Shown: positions 48,148 through 57,210 of the stretch, in pieces | How the letters are laid out: every line of letters begins with the position of its first letter | Position numbering within the stretch: the first letter of the stretch is position 1 | DNA from: Saccharibacillus sacchari DSM 19268 | GTDB taxonomy: Bacteria > Bacillota > Bacilli > Paenibacillales > Paenibacillaceae | Direction of reading: 5' to 3' | Length of the DNA: 64,000 nucleotides | Assembly (NCBI RefSeq): GCF_000585395.1 | Contig: NZ_KK073875.1 | Location: 3,447,307-3,511,306 of the forward strand | The notes under the pieces: generated by a model | Database searches by the model: none | What the model was told of the DNA's origin: nothing | What the model saw: the letters and a program-made list of their open reading frames with translations, nothing else | Translations under genes and position numbers: made by a program

Positions 48148-48243
48148 GGATAACATAACATTCACGCTGCGGACATACGTCCTTGGTCCGGCATACGCCG
48201 GACACTCGACATGCGTCGAGTCGTGAATACAGGAACGTTATAC
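48148..48243 (+). repeat. attC-like site attC12
   Basis: R'' GGATAAC complements the C12 start GTTATCC. R' GTTATAC. Confidence 0.92.
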
Positions 48244-48584
48244 GTAATTACGAAGAGCTGATTAAGAGCATTTGAATGATGATCTTTCCTTGAACGACGA
48301 GCCCTTTGATCGGCTCGAAGAAGACGAATTGGAAAAGTAAAAGTGAAATCGAAAACAGATAAGAAATAGGTGAGGGAAAAAACGAATTTAGATTGAAGAA
48401 CGATTGGAAGAAGAGGCATCAAAGAGGTAAACGCCTCGGAGGGAAAACATTTAAAACCAAGTGAAATCCAAAACGAAAACAGTGGGAATGACATTTTAAG
48501 AACAGAAAACATTGAATAAAGTGGAGTAAGACATTAGATATAAGAGTGATTTTGTGAAGCCAATTCAAAGAAGAACGTAACTCC
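48244..48584 (+). other. Cassette C13 body: no convincing gene, homologue of C0
   Basis: C13 (48238-48674) has no supported frame. Most of its length matches C0 with scattered substitutions and indels, including the GAGCC/GGCTC hairpin. The two copies differ enough to be old. Conservation without a frame suggests an RNA or a passive element. Confidence 0.6.
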
Positions 48585-48680
48585 GTATAACATAATATTC
48601 ACGCTGCGAGCATTCGCTCTTGGTCCGACATTCGTCGGACACTCAGCATACGCTGAGTCGTGAATACGGGAACGTTATAC
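48585..48680 (+). repeat. attC-like site attC13
   Basis: R'' GTATAAC complements the C13 start GTTATAC. R' GTTATAC. Third hairpin CTCAGC/GCTGAG is a paired change. Confidence 0.92.
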
Positions 48681-48724
48681 GAAAGAATCAAAAGATTTAA
48701 TAAAAATAAAAGTGAGGTTATGAT

Positions 48725-49582
48725 ATGGAGTCGTCATTCGATACTCAAAAGTTTGTCTCTTCTTTGGGAGAGGAATTAATATACGCATTTAGTAAGTCAG
48801 GAATGACTACTCATCCTCATTCTGTCGGTTCAGGAAGAGAGAGCGCTGCTAAAGTCAAACTTGAGGCTATTTTGCCACCAGGAATAGGTATAGGTAGTGG
48901 TTTTGTAATTGATAGTTATGGAAATACATCAGCTCAGTGCGACATAATTTTATATGAACAAAATTATTCTTTAAAATTTATTATTAACGAAGACAAGGCT
49001 TATACCTATTACAGCTGTGAGAGTGTCATTGCTGTTGGCGAAATAAAATCAAGTGCTTCAATTAGTGATATAGAAGATTCATTTAAAAAGATAAAAAGAA
49101 TTCGTGAATTAAAGAGAAGAATAAGCAGAGAGGATGAAGAGAGCAATTCATTTAGAAAATATTTTTCTAGTATGTCTTTAACAGGAACTGAAGAAGAACG
49201 TTATTCTCAAGATAAAAAGCAATTTGATCAAATATTTACGTTCATCCTTTGCAAAAATTTAAGTACACCTTTAAGCAGTATTAAGAATAAAGCAAGTGAA
49301 ATATTTGATGATTATAGCCAGTACTTTAATTGTATTTTATCAATTGAAGATCTTTACATACAATATGCGAAAATAAAAAATGCTACGGCAGTTGAGCACG
49401 CATTTAGTGCTTTAGAAGCCGATTATATTTTTTCTACTGAAAATGCTGAATTGAATTTTAACTTGTTCATTAAATATTTAACAAGCTTCATTGATAGAGG
49501 TAGAACAGTGCCCCTCGATTATCATCATTATCATTTGAAAGAAGACGCTAATATAAATATTAAAGAACTAATAAATCTGTGA
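48725..49582 (+). CDS. Cassette C14: DUF6602 protein, nuclease-like
   Basis: A 285-residue protein. GSGRESAAKVKLEAILPPGIGIGSGFVIDSYGNTSAQCDIILYE and VIAVGEIKSSAS follow the DUF6602 pattern and the PD-(D/E)xK layout (Asp in QCDII, then Glu-x-Lys in GEIKS). The C-terminus is helical. A DNase role in defence is likely but unproven. The RBS (GTGAGGT) fits the ATG. Confidence 0.82.
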   Translation: MESSFDTQKFVSSLGEELIYAFSKSGMTTHPHSVGSGRESAAKVKLEAILPPGIGIGSGFVIDSYGNTSAQCDIILYEQNYSLKFIINEDKAYTYYSCESVIAVGEIKSSASISDIEDSFKKIKRIRELKRRISREDEESNSFRKYFSSMSLTGTEEERYSQDKKQFDQIFTFILCKNLSTPLSSIKNKASEIFDDYSQYFNCILSIEDLYIQYAKIKNATAVEHAFSALEADYIFSTENAELNFNLFIKYLTSFIDRGRTVPLDYHHYHLKEDANINIKELINL

Positions 49583-49605
49583 TTGTTCCAAGAAGAGATT
49601 CCTTC

Positions 49606-49701
49606 GTATAACATAATATTCACGCTGCGGACATTCGTCCTAGGTCCGGCATTCGCCAGACACCCGACATGCGTCGGGTCGTGAATACGGGAACGTTATG
49701 T
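49606..49701 (+). repeat. attC-like site attC14
   Basis: R'' GTATAAC complements the C14 start GTTATAC. R' GTTATGT. Confidence 0.92.
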
Positions 49702-49831
49702 GTAACTCCCAAGGACGATTAAAAACTTTTTCAAACCGAGGTGAATCCTCATTCTTTCTAAATCTTTTTTCATCTTTAAGATCTATCGATTAAAGCGAGA
49801 ACTACGAATTGTAAAGCCTATATTTGAGATC

Positions 49832-50188
49832 ATGACAGACCGGAAAGAGATTTTTATCAACCATTGGGAAGCCCGATCAGAAGCTTATCCTTCACTTCGC
49901 GAACCAACTATTCGCGAAGTGTGGGAGTATACGAAAGAAAAACTAATTGAATTGAAAGCGTATTTAAATACCATGAAGTCAGATCGAAGGACAGAGGAAA
50001 TCATAAAATTCTACAAAGAACATGTCGAACTACTTTTGAAAGAGCATCAAAGAGAACAAGAAGAATATCCAGGAAACTACATGTATTTTTACAACGAACT
50101 TCTTTTAGGGTCGGAGAGATATCTGACGATCAAAAATGAATTAAAGAAATTAGGTTATGAAATCGAAGAAGAGGGGAGCAACACATAA
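49832..50188 (+). CDS. Cassette C15: hypothetical helical protein (second copy)
   Basis: Same 118-residue protein as the C10 gene at 45997, with no residue difference. The complete 577-bp cassette including its attC core is repeated (49696-50272), and the flanking cassettes differ on both sides. This points to recent cassette duplication and reinsertion. Confidence 0.75.
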   Translation: MTDRKEIFINHWEARSEAYPSLREPTIREVWEYTKEKLIELKAYLNTMKSDRRTEEIIKFYKEHVELLLKEHQREQEEYPGNYMYFYNELLLGSERYLTIKNELKKLGYEIEEEGSNT

Positions 50189-50278
50189 CATAATATTCAC
50201 GCTGCAGGCATACGCCTTTGGTCCGGCCTTCGCCGGACACTCGACATGCGTCGAGTCGTGAATACAGGAACGTTATAG
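50183..50278 (+). repeat. attC-like site attC15
   Basis: R'' ACATAAC complements the C15 start GTTATGT. R' GTTATAG. The core is identical to attC10 while the bases after GTTA differ, as expected for a G/TT exchange point. Confidence 0.92.
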
Positions 50279-50318
50279 GAAATTGACGATACAATAAGAT
50301 ATTTTAAAGGAGGATATT

Positions 50319-51050
50319 ATGGGGTTTCTGAAAAAAATATTTTTTATGAGGCGTTATGAATCATTAGCACCAATTATTAAACGTGGTAAGGATATTTTCA
50401 ATATTGAAGGAGATTACGTAATATTAGAAATGTTGAAAGACCAAGACAATGATTATAGAAAAGAATGGTTTATTCCTTCTGACAAAATAATATTAGGACT
50501 TAGTCGTAGTAAAGAAAAAAACGGAAAAGGATGTAAAGCGAATTGGGAATTTGATTTAAATCCTATGAAAAACGGACGTGTAGTAAGAGCAGAATTAAAT
50601 ATAAAAACATCAAGATCTAACGCAGGGTTACATACTTCAAAAAAGCTTGCCTTAGAAGCACTACATGAAGTGAAAGAAAAAAAGAGAAAGTTACCTAGGT
50701 ATGCAAAAATTAATATTAATAAAAGTGAAGTAGATACTATAGTTCTTCTTTCAAAAATGAATTCGCAATTATTGGATAGTGATTTTCCAGAAGGATTAGA
50801 AAGTTACAAAGACTTTGGCTTTAACAAAATCAACTCTTATGACTTGGTCCCATATTTAAAAGAGGTACGAAAAGAAGATAAGTTATTATTGACTGTTGAA
50901 GTAGATGAAATTGTTTATTGGGACATAGATAGTATATTGATTGAAAATATAGTTCTAGAGAAGTATGAATTGAATCAATTTTTTTGGATGATATTAGGAG
51001 CAGTGATTAGTGCTGCGATTGGTGTTATAGCTTCTTTATTCTTATTATAA
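50319..51050 (+). CDS. Cassette C16: hypothetical protein with C-terminal membrane anchor
   Basis: A 243-residue protein. Most is soluble and basic (EWFIPSDKIILGLSRSKEKNGKGC...NIKTSRSNAGLHTSKKLALEALHEVKEKK). It ends in one hydrophobic helix (FFWMILGAVISAAIGVIASL), so it is probably tail-anchored with the bulk in the cytoplasm. No family recognised. RBS AAAGGAGG. Confidence 0.8.
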   Translation: MGFLKKIFFMRRYESLAPIIKRGKDIFNIEGDYVILEMLKDQDNDYRKEWFIPSDKIILGLSRSKEKNGKGCKANWEFDLNPMKNGRVVRAELNIKTSRSNAGLHTSKKLALEALHEVKEKKRKLPRYAKININKSEVDTIVLLSKMNSQLLDSDFPEGLESYKDFGFNKINSYDLVPYLKEVRKEDKLLLTVEVDEIVYWDIDSILIENIVLEKYELNQFFWMILGAVISAAIGVIASLFLL

Positions 51051-51107
51051 AATTAGGTTTAAATCATATAAGAAATTTGAAGAGGATTCAACGAAGATGT
51101 CAACATC

Positions 51108-51203
51108 CTATAACATAATATTCACGCTGCGGACATACGTCCTGGGTCCGACAGTCGTCGGACACCCGGCATGCGCCGGGTCGTGAATACAGGAACGTTA
51201 GAC
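51108..51203 (+). repeat. attC-like site attC16
   Basis: R'' CTATAAC complements the C16 start GTTATAG. R' GTTAGAC. Hairpins CCGAC/GTCGG and CCCGGC/GCCGGG show paired changes. Confidence 0.92.
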
Positions 51204-51227
51204 GAAATACCTGAAGGAGGAAGAAAT

Positions 51228-51653
51228 ATAAATATTCAGATTCTTGAAGTGGATTTTTCTAAACAGAAAATCTTACAGTCAATTGGATCTAAAGCATACT
51301 GGATCAAATATAGACATGCTCTGATTGAAGGCTTTTGCTATTTTGTTCCATCCTCGGGTAGAGAAATTGAAGTTATGAAGAAATATTCGGTGGAAACCTC
51401 TCAGGAAAAAGTGCTTAGTGTAAGGAAAATTTATAAGGATCATTTGATTACATACAAGTCTCAAATCGATACTTACGAAGTAATAGGGGAAGTGAGTTTT
51501 ATAAGTAAAGATAAAGAAATCATGTTTTTATCAATACGTGATATAGAATTTTGTATTGATAAAGATGAAATTGATATTTCAGAAATAAATATAAAAGATA
51601 ACGTGGAAATAGAAATTAAAGAATTGATTTTATGGGATGTGGGCATCTACTAA
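51228..51653 (+). CDS. Cassette C17: hypothetical protein with non-standard start
   Basis: A soluble protein of about 141 residues (ILEVDFSKQKILQSIG...YRHALIEGFCYFVPSSGREIEVMKKYS...EIEIKELILWDVGIY). AAGGAGG (to 51220) is followed 7 bases later by ATA at 51228, where ATG would be expected. No ATG, GTG or TTG is nearby in frame. The frame runs open from attC16 (MRRVVNTGTLDEIPEGG...), so an attC-supplied start is the alternative. No family recognised. Confidence 0.65.
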   Translation: MNIQILEVDFSKQKILQSIGSKAYWIKYRHALIEGFCYFVPSSGREIEVMKKYSVETSQEKVLSVRKIYKDHLITYKSQIDTYEVIGEVSFISKDKEIMFLSIRDIEFCIDKDEIDISEINIKDNVEIEIKELILWDVGIY

Positions 51654-51668
51654 GAAGTCAGGTACTTC

Positions 51669-51764
51669 GTCTAACATCATATTCATGCTGCGGACATTCG
51701 TCCTTGATCTGGCATTCGCCAGACACTCGACATACGTCGAGTCATGAATACAGGAACGTTATAT
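51669..51764 (+). repeat. attC-like site attC17
   Basis: R'' GTCTAAC complements the C17 start GTTAGAC. R' GTTATAT. The inner stem is TATTCATG/CATGAATA, a compensated change from TATTCACG/CGTGAATA. Confidence 0.92.
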
Positions 51765-52107
51765 GCAACCTGCAAGGCAGATAAAGATTGGAGAAAGATG
51801 AGCTGACAAGGCGCCGAGTTCCCGATCGGCGTTTTTGGTTTAAGGCAAAAGCATTTGAAAAATCAAAGGGACTTACAGGTCACAGAACGATTAAAGTCTG
51901 AGTTCCAGTTTTGAAAGCGGAAGCAGGGTGTCGCTTCCGATCAGGGGAATAAAGAAAAGAAGTTTTGAAAGCATTTTAAACCAAAAGGAATTTGAAAAAG
52001 ATGGAGGGAAAGCTAAAAAATCATTGAAGAAAGACAGAAAGAAAGCATAGAATTGAAGAAGGAAAAGATCGAATAAGATTAAGAGAAATTGGAAGAGTAC
52101 AGGCAGC
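51765..52107 (+). other. Cassette C18 body: no convincing gene
   Basis: C18 (51759-52197) is purine-rich with no supported plus-strand frame. GCGCCGA...TCGGCG followed by TTTTT (about 51811-51837) looks like a terminator close to the cassette start, which would suit a short RNA or block read-through. A second hairpin, GAAGC-AGGGTGTC-GCTTC (about 51921-51938), follows. The size is like C0 and C13 but the sequence differs. Confidence 0.5.
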
Positions 52108-52203
52108 ATATAACATAATATTCACGCTGCGGACATTCGTCCTTGATCCGGCATTCGCCGGATACTCGACATACGTCGAGTCGTGAATACAGGAACGTTA
52201 TAC
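52108..52203 (+). repeat. attC-like site attC18
   Basis: R'' ATATAAC complements the C18 start GTTATAT. R' GTTATAC. Confidence 0.92.
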
Positions 52204-52242
52204 GACAGAACGAAGAATAATATAGATTATAGGAGATTACAA

Positions 52243-53484
52243 ATGGGAGAATATGCATCGATCGGAGTAAGAGAATTTGATTTTTGTGTAAGTAAAAATC
52301 ATATAAATCCAATATGGCTGACTTTATACAGAGAATCAGACAAGAAATTAAAAACAATATTAGATGAAGATAACGAAGAGCGAAGAATATGTGAGTATGT
52401 ATCAACAGTGAAAAATATAAAGCTTCGTCTAGACGTAATGGGTTTTACTTTAAAAAAAGCTAATATTGAATTCGATTTACATAATGAGAGTTCACAACAT
52501 TTTTGGTTTGGAAAAAATCTAAAAGCTGTAGAAGTTGAAATAAAAGAATATAGCTTTGAAAAATGGCTAGAATCTCTAAAAGCTATTGTAAATGCTCCTT
52601 ATAAACACTATTTGGATTACATGGATGACATATCAGTTGAAGATTTCCCGATACAATGTTTTATTATGCGAGAGGATTATGAGGGTGAATCAATATTTGG
52701 TTTTGCAAGTACTGATATTAGATATGTTTTTCGAGCACTATTAGAAGTTTTCGATGAAAATGAAGATTGTAAAATTGATTTTTCTTCACTGGTTGATGGT
52801 GGGTGGTGCTATGAAGACGATAATCTATGCGAAGAAACTTTAAATGCAATTGCAGAGTCTCAAATAAGCAACGATAAAATTATTATTTTAACAGAGGGAT
52901 CTTCTGATATATCCATTCTTAAGCGTAGTATGCAAGTTTTATACCCAGCTGTAGTAGATTACTATTCTTTTATGGATTTTAATACATCAAATGCTTCCGG
53001 GAGCGCGTCTGCATTAGTCACTTATATCAAAGCCTTTATAGGATCAAAGTTAAAAAATAGGATCATAGCAGTGTTTGACAATGATACAGCTGCCAATGAA
53101 GCAATGAGAGGATTAAATAAAGTAGAAGTTCCTAATAACATAAGAGTTTTAACGTACCCCAATTTAGATTCTGTGAAAAATTATCCAACGCTTGGCCCTC
53201 ATGGAATAGTAACTGCAAACATCAATGGATTGGCCTGTAGCATCGAATTATACTTAGGATTCGATATATTAAGGGATGAAAATGGAGAGTTATTTCCTGT
53301 TCAGTGGAAAGGCTATAGTCAATCTTTGAATAAATATCAAGGTGAAATTTTGAATAAAGAATTGATACTTCAAAAATATTATACTTTTTTAAATGATATT
53401 GAGAAAAGTGAAATATTAGATACTAATCATGATTGGTATGGGGTAGATAAAATTCTACAGATGATTTTTAAAGCTTACGAATAA
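52243..53484 (+). CDS. Cassette C19: HEPN/Toprim-associated protein
   Basis: The 413-residue protein starts MGEYASIGVREFDFCVSKNHINP, like the HEPN_Toprim_N domain as I remember it. A Toprim-like core lies in the middle: IIILTEGSSDISILKRSMQVLYP (acidic Glu) and RIIAVFDNDTAANEAM (Asp-x-Asp). This resembles OLD-family and other defence Toprim nucleases. The Gly-His-rich loop GPHGIVTANINGLACSIELYLG follows. The ATG at 52243 has TAGGAGA upstream. Longest single-gene cassette. Predicted nuclease, probably anti-phage. Confidence 0.8.
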   Translation: MGEYASIGVREFDFCVSKNHINPIWLTLYRESDKKLKTILDEDNEERRICEYVSTVKNIKLRLDVMGFTLKKANIEFDLHNESSQHFWFGKNLKAVEVEIKEYSFEKWLESLKAIVNAPYKHYLDYMDDISVEDFPIQCFIMREDYEGESIFGFASTDIRYVFRALLEVFDENEDCKIDFSSLVDGGWCYEDDNLCEETLNAIAESQISNDKIIILTEGSSDISILKRSMQVLYPAVVDYYSFMDFNTSNASGSASALVTYIKAFIGSKLKNRIIAVFDNDTAANEAMRGLNKVEVPNNIRVLTYPNLDSVKNYPTLGPHGIVTANINGLACSIELYLGFDILRDENGELFPVQWKGYSQSLNKYQGEILNKELILQKYYTFLNDIEKSEILDTNHDWYGVDKILQMIFKAYE

Positions 53485-53511
53485 ATTGTGAGAGTAACTC
53501 AATGTTCCATC

Positions 53512-53607
53512 GTATAACATAATATTCACGCTGCGGACATTCGTCCTTGGTCTGGCATTCGCCAGACACCCGACATGCATCGGGTCGTGAATACAGGAAC
53601 GTTATAC
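53512..53607 (+). repeat. attC-like site attC19
   Basis: R'' GTATAAC complements the C19 start GTTATAC. R' GTTATAC. Confidence 0.92.
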
Positions 53608-53650
53608 GCAACCCTAAAATCCTAAAAACAAATAGAAAGAGGTAATTATA

Positions 53651-54118
53651 ATGGCGAGAGTAGCTCAAGCAGACTTTTATTTCGGTGCTGCGTTATCAAT
53701 TTTATTTAATAACAACCATAATATGAAGCTGGCTTTAGTTGAAGGCGGAGAAGACAGAAGAATTTACGACATCTTAACCAATACGGCAAATTACAAAGTG
53801 TATATGAAATACAGATCAAAAACAAATTCTGGAGATGAAAAATATTCAAGTTGGCAGTTCACATTCTCGCAAGAAGATATTAACGAAATTAAAGAGTTTA
53901 GTAATGAGAATTTCAAGATGTTATTAATATGTGGTAAACCTAAATTGAATGAAAGTGAAGTAGTGATATTGCAAGACGATGAAGTGAAGTTGTGTTTAAC
54001 GGAAGCCAACAAAAAGCATTTTACAATTTCCAGAAGAAAAAATGAAAAATACTACAGAATCTCTATGGGTGGGGGAAGAGATAATAGCCTTCAGATTAAA
54101 TCGAAACCATTGGATTAA
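53651..54118 (+). CDS. Cassette C20: hypothetical protein
   Basis: A 155-residue soluble protein (MARVAQADFYFGAALSILFNNN...LALVEGGEDRRIYDILTN...SSWQFTFSQEDINEIKEF). The N-terminal layout suggests a small nuclease- or methylase-associated fold, but no motif is decisive. RBS AGAGGT. It is followed by 75 bases of AT-rich DNA before attC20. Confidence 0.75.
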   Translation: MARVAQADFYFGAALSILFNNNHNMKLALVEGGEDRRIYDILTNTANYKVYMKYRSKTNSGDEKYSSWQFTFSQEDINEIKEFSNENFKMLLICGKPKLNESEVVILQDDEVKLCLTEANKKHFTISRRKNEKYYRISMGGGRDNSLQIKSKPLD

Positions 54119-54193
54119 ATTAATTGTTTAGATTCCAAAGTATATTCAAACTTAATTGTAAAAGAAAAATGTAATTTCAACTGCAAGGGCAGC

Positions 54194-54289
54194 GTATAAC
54201 ATAATATTCACGCTGCGGGCATACGCCCTTGATCCGGCAGTCACCGGATACTCAACATACGTCGAGTCGTGAATACAGGAACGTTATAG
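54194..54289 (+). repeat. attC-like site attC20
   Basis: R'' GTATAAC complements the C20 start GTTATAC. R' GTTATAG. Two hairpins carry unpaired changes (CAGTCACC, CTCAAC). Confidence 0.9.
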
Positions 54290-54349
54290 GAAATCAACTG
54301 AAGTGCGAAAAACTATTTAAAATATAATTCAGCTTGTTGGGGGATATTG

Positions 54350-55207
54350 ATGAGCTACATCGATATGAAATATATAAGTACTTATTATTATGCCAATGTA
54401 ATACAAGGTGTTATTGAAAATCCATCTAATTACTTAGTGAATCTAGAAAGCATTTTCGGGGATTCTGGAATCTTGAATTATATAGAACCGTTCAAAAAAA
54501 GAAGTAATCTTCACGTGTTCATTGAATTTATTATTGATTCATTATTTTGGGAGCAGTATTCAAAATTAAAAATTTCAAACTGTATCGATAGATCACATTT
54601 TGATTTTAGTAACCTTAGATATATTACGCCTTTAGAAGAGATATTTGTTGAATACGGAGTAGATCATTTGTCTTTTATGGAATGGTGGGAAGAATCGGAA
54701 GAAGATGTTTTAGAGGAAAGACATTTTGAAGAATATTATCAAGAGTTAGTTCTTTTAGAAGGTTATTATGAGGTCATTGAACTGCTCTCAGAGGATGTCT
54801 TTTATATTTTATTTTTGAATCGAAAATTTTTACAAGAGTTTAATGAGATTTTTTCTTCATATTTAAGCATGTGTGAAGGAGATGACTTTGCAATAGAATA
54901 TTCAAAAGAAAGTTCTTTGAAGCATCACTTAAGAAAGGATTGTAAGTTAAAGCGTGTTAGCATTCCATCATGGGTGAAAAAAGCAGTATATTTTAGAGAT
55001 AGAGGTGCTTGTACAAAGTGTGGGAAAGACTTAAGTGGATATTTATCTTTAGAAAATAAAGAAAACTATGATCATATAATTCCATTGAATTTATACGGAT
55101 TTAATGATGTGACTAATATTCAGTTGCTGTGTAAAGAATGCAATTCTGAAAAGAGCGGTTATAAACATGCTACTGAAACTAGATACCAAAGTTGGTATGA
55201 GAAATGA
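54350..55207 (+). CDS. Cassette C21: HNH endonuclease
   Basis: A 285-residue protein with a helical acidic N-terminal region and a C-terminal HNH domain: VYFRDRGACTKCGKDL, YDHIIPLNLYGFND and NIQLLCKECNSEKSG. The two Cys pairs should bind structural zinc, and Asp-His in DHIIP and the Asn in VTNIQLL are the catalytic set. Probably a restriction-like DNase. The ATG at 54350 follows GGGGGA. Confidence 0.9.
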   Translation: MSYIDMKYISTYYYANVIQGVIENPSNYLVNLESIFGDSGILNYIEPFKKRSNLHVFIEFIIDSLFWEQYSKLKISNCIDRSHFDFSNLRYITPLEEIFVEYGVDHLSFMEWWEESEEDVLEERHFEEYYQELVLLEGYYEVIELLSEDVFYILFLNRKFLQEFNEIFSSYLSMCEGDDFAIEYSKESSLKHHLRKDCKLKRVSIPSWVKKAVYFRDRGACTKCGKDLSGYLSLENKENYDHIIPLNLYGFNDVTNIQLLCKECNSEKSGYKHATETRYQSWYEK

Positions 55208-55283
55208 ATATACAAATTTTAATAAAAGAGAAGTTTGAGAATGAAATGAAAACTTGAAGTATCTCGGAGAAGATGTTGACATC

Positions 55284-55379
55284 CTATAACATAATATTCA
55301 CGCTGCGGGCATACGCCCTTGGTCTGGCATTCGCCAGACACCCGATATGCGTCGGGTCGTGAATACAGGAACGTTAGGC
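55284..55379 (+). repeat. attC-like site attC21
   Basis: R'' CTATAAC complements the C21 start GTTATAG. R' GTTAGGC. Confidence 0.92.
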
Positions 55380-55406
55380 GAAATTATTTAATATCGAGGA
55401 GAAAAT

Positions 55407-56420
55407 ATGAAGACCATACAAGATTTTTTTACTTTAGTACATCAGAGTGACATAATTGCATATTTATTTGGTATAACCTTAGGCATATTAACGCTAGTTG
55501 GATTTGCTGCAGTTTTTGTATCAATTAATAGTCAGCATAAAGCTCAAAAAGCAAGGGAAACCTATTGGGAATTAGCTTCATTCCCATATTCTTTTTCAAA
55601 TTATAAAGATGAGAATATAGGTAAGCTAATATTTCAGAAAGTGAATTTATACAATAATATAATTACTCCTGCTGACAAAAATACTACGAAAATAATTGAT
55701 TGGATTAGACATTCATTACTTTCAGTTTCTATAGTTTGGTCAATTTTTTTGCTTATCCTAGCTGCAAACCTACATATTATAGAGTACATATTAATTTTTG
55801 TTCCAACAATTGTAATTATAAATTTGTTTTATTTCTTCACTCGTTATTTAAATAATTTGAAAAATATAAAAAAAGTTGCGGGATTATTCTCGATTGAAGA
55901 AATATTTGATGTTGGTAACATTTCATGCGATATACCAACGCCTAGTCTCGCAGCAATATCGTCAAGATTAAGAATAGCTAGAGAAGAGAAGAATTTATAT
56001 TCTATTTCTGTAGGGTTTCCAGTTCCGTTTAATAACTTTTTAGTAAGGCCGATAATTACAGGAGTGAATGAAGGCACGGATCATTGGAACGAAAATTTTA
56101 AATTTATTAATGATACTGATTCAGAAAAAATTACTTTTATTGATTCGAAAGATACTACATGGTGGTTAGGAAGTCCTTTATACTGGCATGAAATTGAAAA
56201 AATTTCTTTGCCTGAAGATATAAATGAACTGAATATACAATTGGACTATAACTCTAGAAAAGGGCTAACAATGGTGTTTTTTAGATCTATACCTGTTCGC
56301 GAACTATTGAATTTAGATAGGATTACGAAATATAGCACTTTGCCTGATGATATACAAGAACAGTTTTCTTTAAATTTTGATAAAGGAAGAAGACCAACAG
56401 AAAATGTACAAGATAATTAA
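55407..56420 (+). CDS. Cassette C22: membrane protein of unknown function
   Basis: A 337-residue protein with three hydrophobic helices: IIAYLFGITLGILTLVGFAA, LSVSIVWSIFLLILAANLHI and YILIFVPTIVIINLFYFF. A soluble C-terminal half of about 170 residues follows. The last part (KRGRRPTENVQDN region) is charged. No family recognised. RBS GAGGAG. Membrane-anchored defence effector is one possibility. Confidence 0.8.
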   Translation: MKTIQDFFTLVHQSDIIAYLFGITLGILTLVGFAAVFVSINSQHKAQKARETYWELASFPYSFSNYKDENIGKLIFQKVNLYNNIITPADKNTTKIIDWIRHSLLSVSIVWSIFLLILAANLHIIEYILIFVPTIVIINLFYFFTRYLNNLKNIKKVAGLFSIEEIFDVGNISCDIPTPSLAAISSRLRIAREEKNLYSISVGFPVPFNNFLVRPIITGVNEGTDHWNENFKFINDTDSEKITFIDSKDTTWWLGSPLYWHEIEKISLPEDINELNIQLDYNSRKGLTMVFFRSIPVRELLNLDRITKYSTLPDDIQEQFSLNFDKGRRPTENVQDN

Positions 56421-56435
56421 AGAATAAATAACTTC

Positions 56436-56531
56436 GCCTAACATAATATTCACGCTGCGGACATTCGTCCTGGGTCCGGCATTCGCCGGACACCCGACAT
56501 ATGTCGGGTCATGAATACAGGAACGTTATCC
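56436..56531 (+). repeat. attC-like site attC22
   Basis: R'' GCCTAAC complements the C22 start GTTAGGC. R' GTTATCC. Confidence 0.92.
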
Positions 56532-56583
56532 GAAATCCTTTAAAAAACATGTGAAAATATCTAAAGATAAAGGAGTAAAAAGA

Positions 56584-57090
56584 TTGTTTGAAAATAAGAG
56601 ACATATTCGTATAGGTACAGAAAGTTGGTTGGAAGATCTAGAAGATGCTCAAGTGGATGTCGTCGTAACATTTCCCGATTCAACAAAATGGATTTCCAAT
56701 TTCTATACGATTACATGTATTGAATCAATGAGAAAAGATTACTCACTGACAGGACATCATTTGAATGGTGCCTATTGGTGCGCTTCTTCGCCAATAATTA
56801 TTGTCGACCGTATAAGTCGTGACAGAATTGAGCAAGTCATTGACGAACTAATTGAAAATGAAGGATTTAGATATCTGTTTGATTACTTCGGAGCTGTTCA
56901 AGAAGAAGATCTTATACGGCATGGATATCCTGAAAACTTTTTTGATCAAAACTCTAAATTAGATCCTTCATATGTTACCTATCATGCAAGTCAGTTAGCC
57001 CAAATGTTAGATCAATCAAGTGAAGAAGTGAGAGAAACTGTATTGAAGGGCATATTAGGGCATTTCAAAGAAGCTAAGGACTTCGGATAA
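56584..57090 (+). CDS. Cassette C23: hypothetical protein
   Basis: A 168-residue protein (HIRIGTESWLEDLEDAQVDVVVTFPDSTKWISNFYTI...YWCASSPIIIVDRISRDRIEQVIDELIENEGF). I chose the TTG at 56584 because AAAGGAG lies 8 bases before it; a GTG at 56551 has no site. The stop lies inside R'' of attC23. The compact size resembles immunity proteins, unassigned. Confidence 0.78.
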   Translation: MFENKRHIRIGTESWLEDLEDAQVDVVVTFPDSTKWISNFYTITCIESMRKDYSLTGHHLNGAYWCASSPIIIVDRISRDRIEQVIDELIENEGFRYLFDYFGAVQEEDLIRHGYPENFFDQNSKLDPSYVTYHASQLAQMLDQSSEEVRETVLKGILGHFKEAKDFG

Positions 57091-57180
57091 CATAATATTC
57101 AAGCTGCGGACATTCGTCCTTGGCCCGACATTCGTCGGACACTCGGCATGCGCCGAGTCGTGAATACAGGAACGTTAGGC
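57085..57180 (+). repeat. attC-like site attC23
   Basis: R'' GGATAAC complements the C23 start GTTATCC. R' GTTAGGC. Third hairpin CTCGGC/GCCGAG is a paired change. Confidence 0.92.
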
Positions 57181-57210
57181 GAAATTATTAAAATTAAAGG
57201 AGAAATTCAA

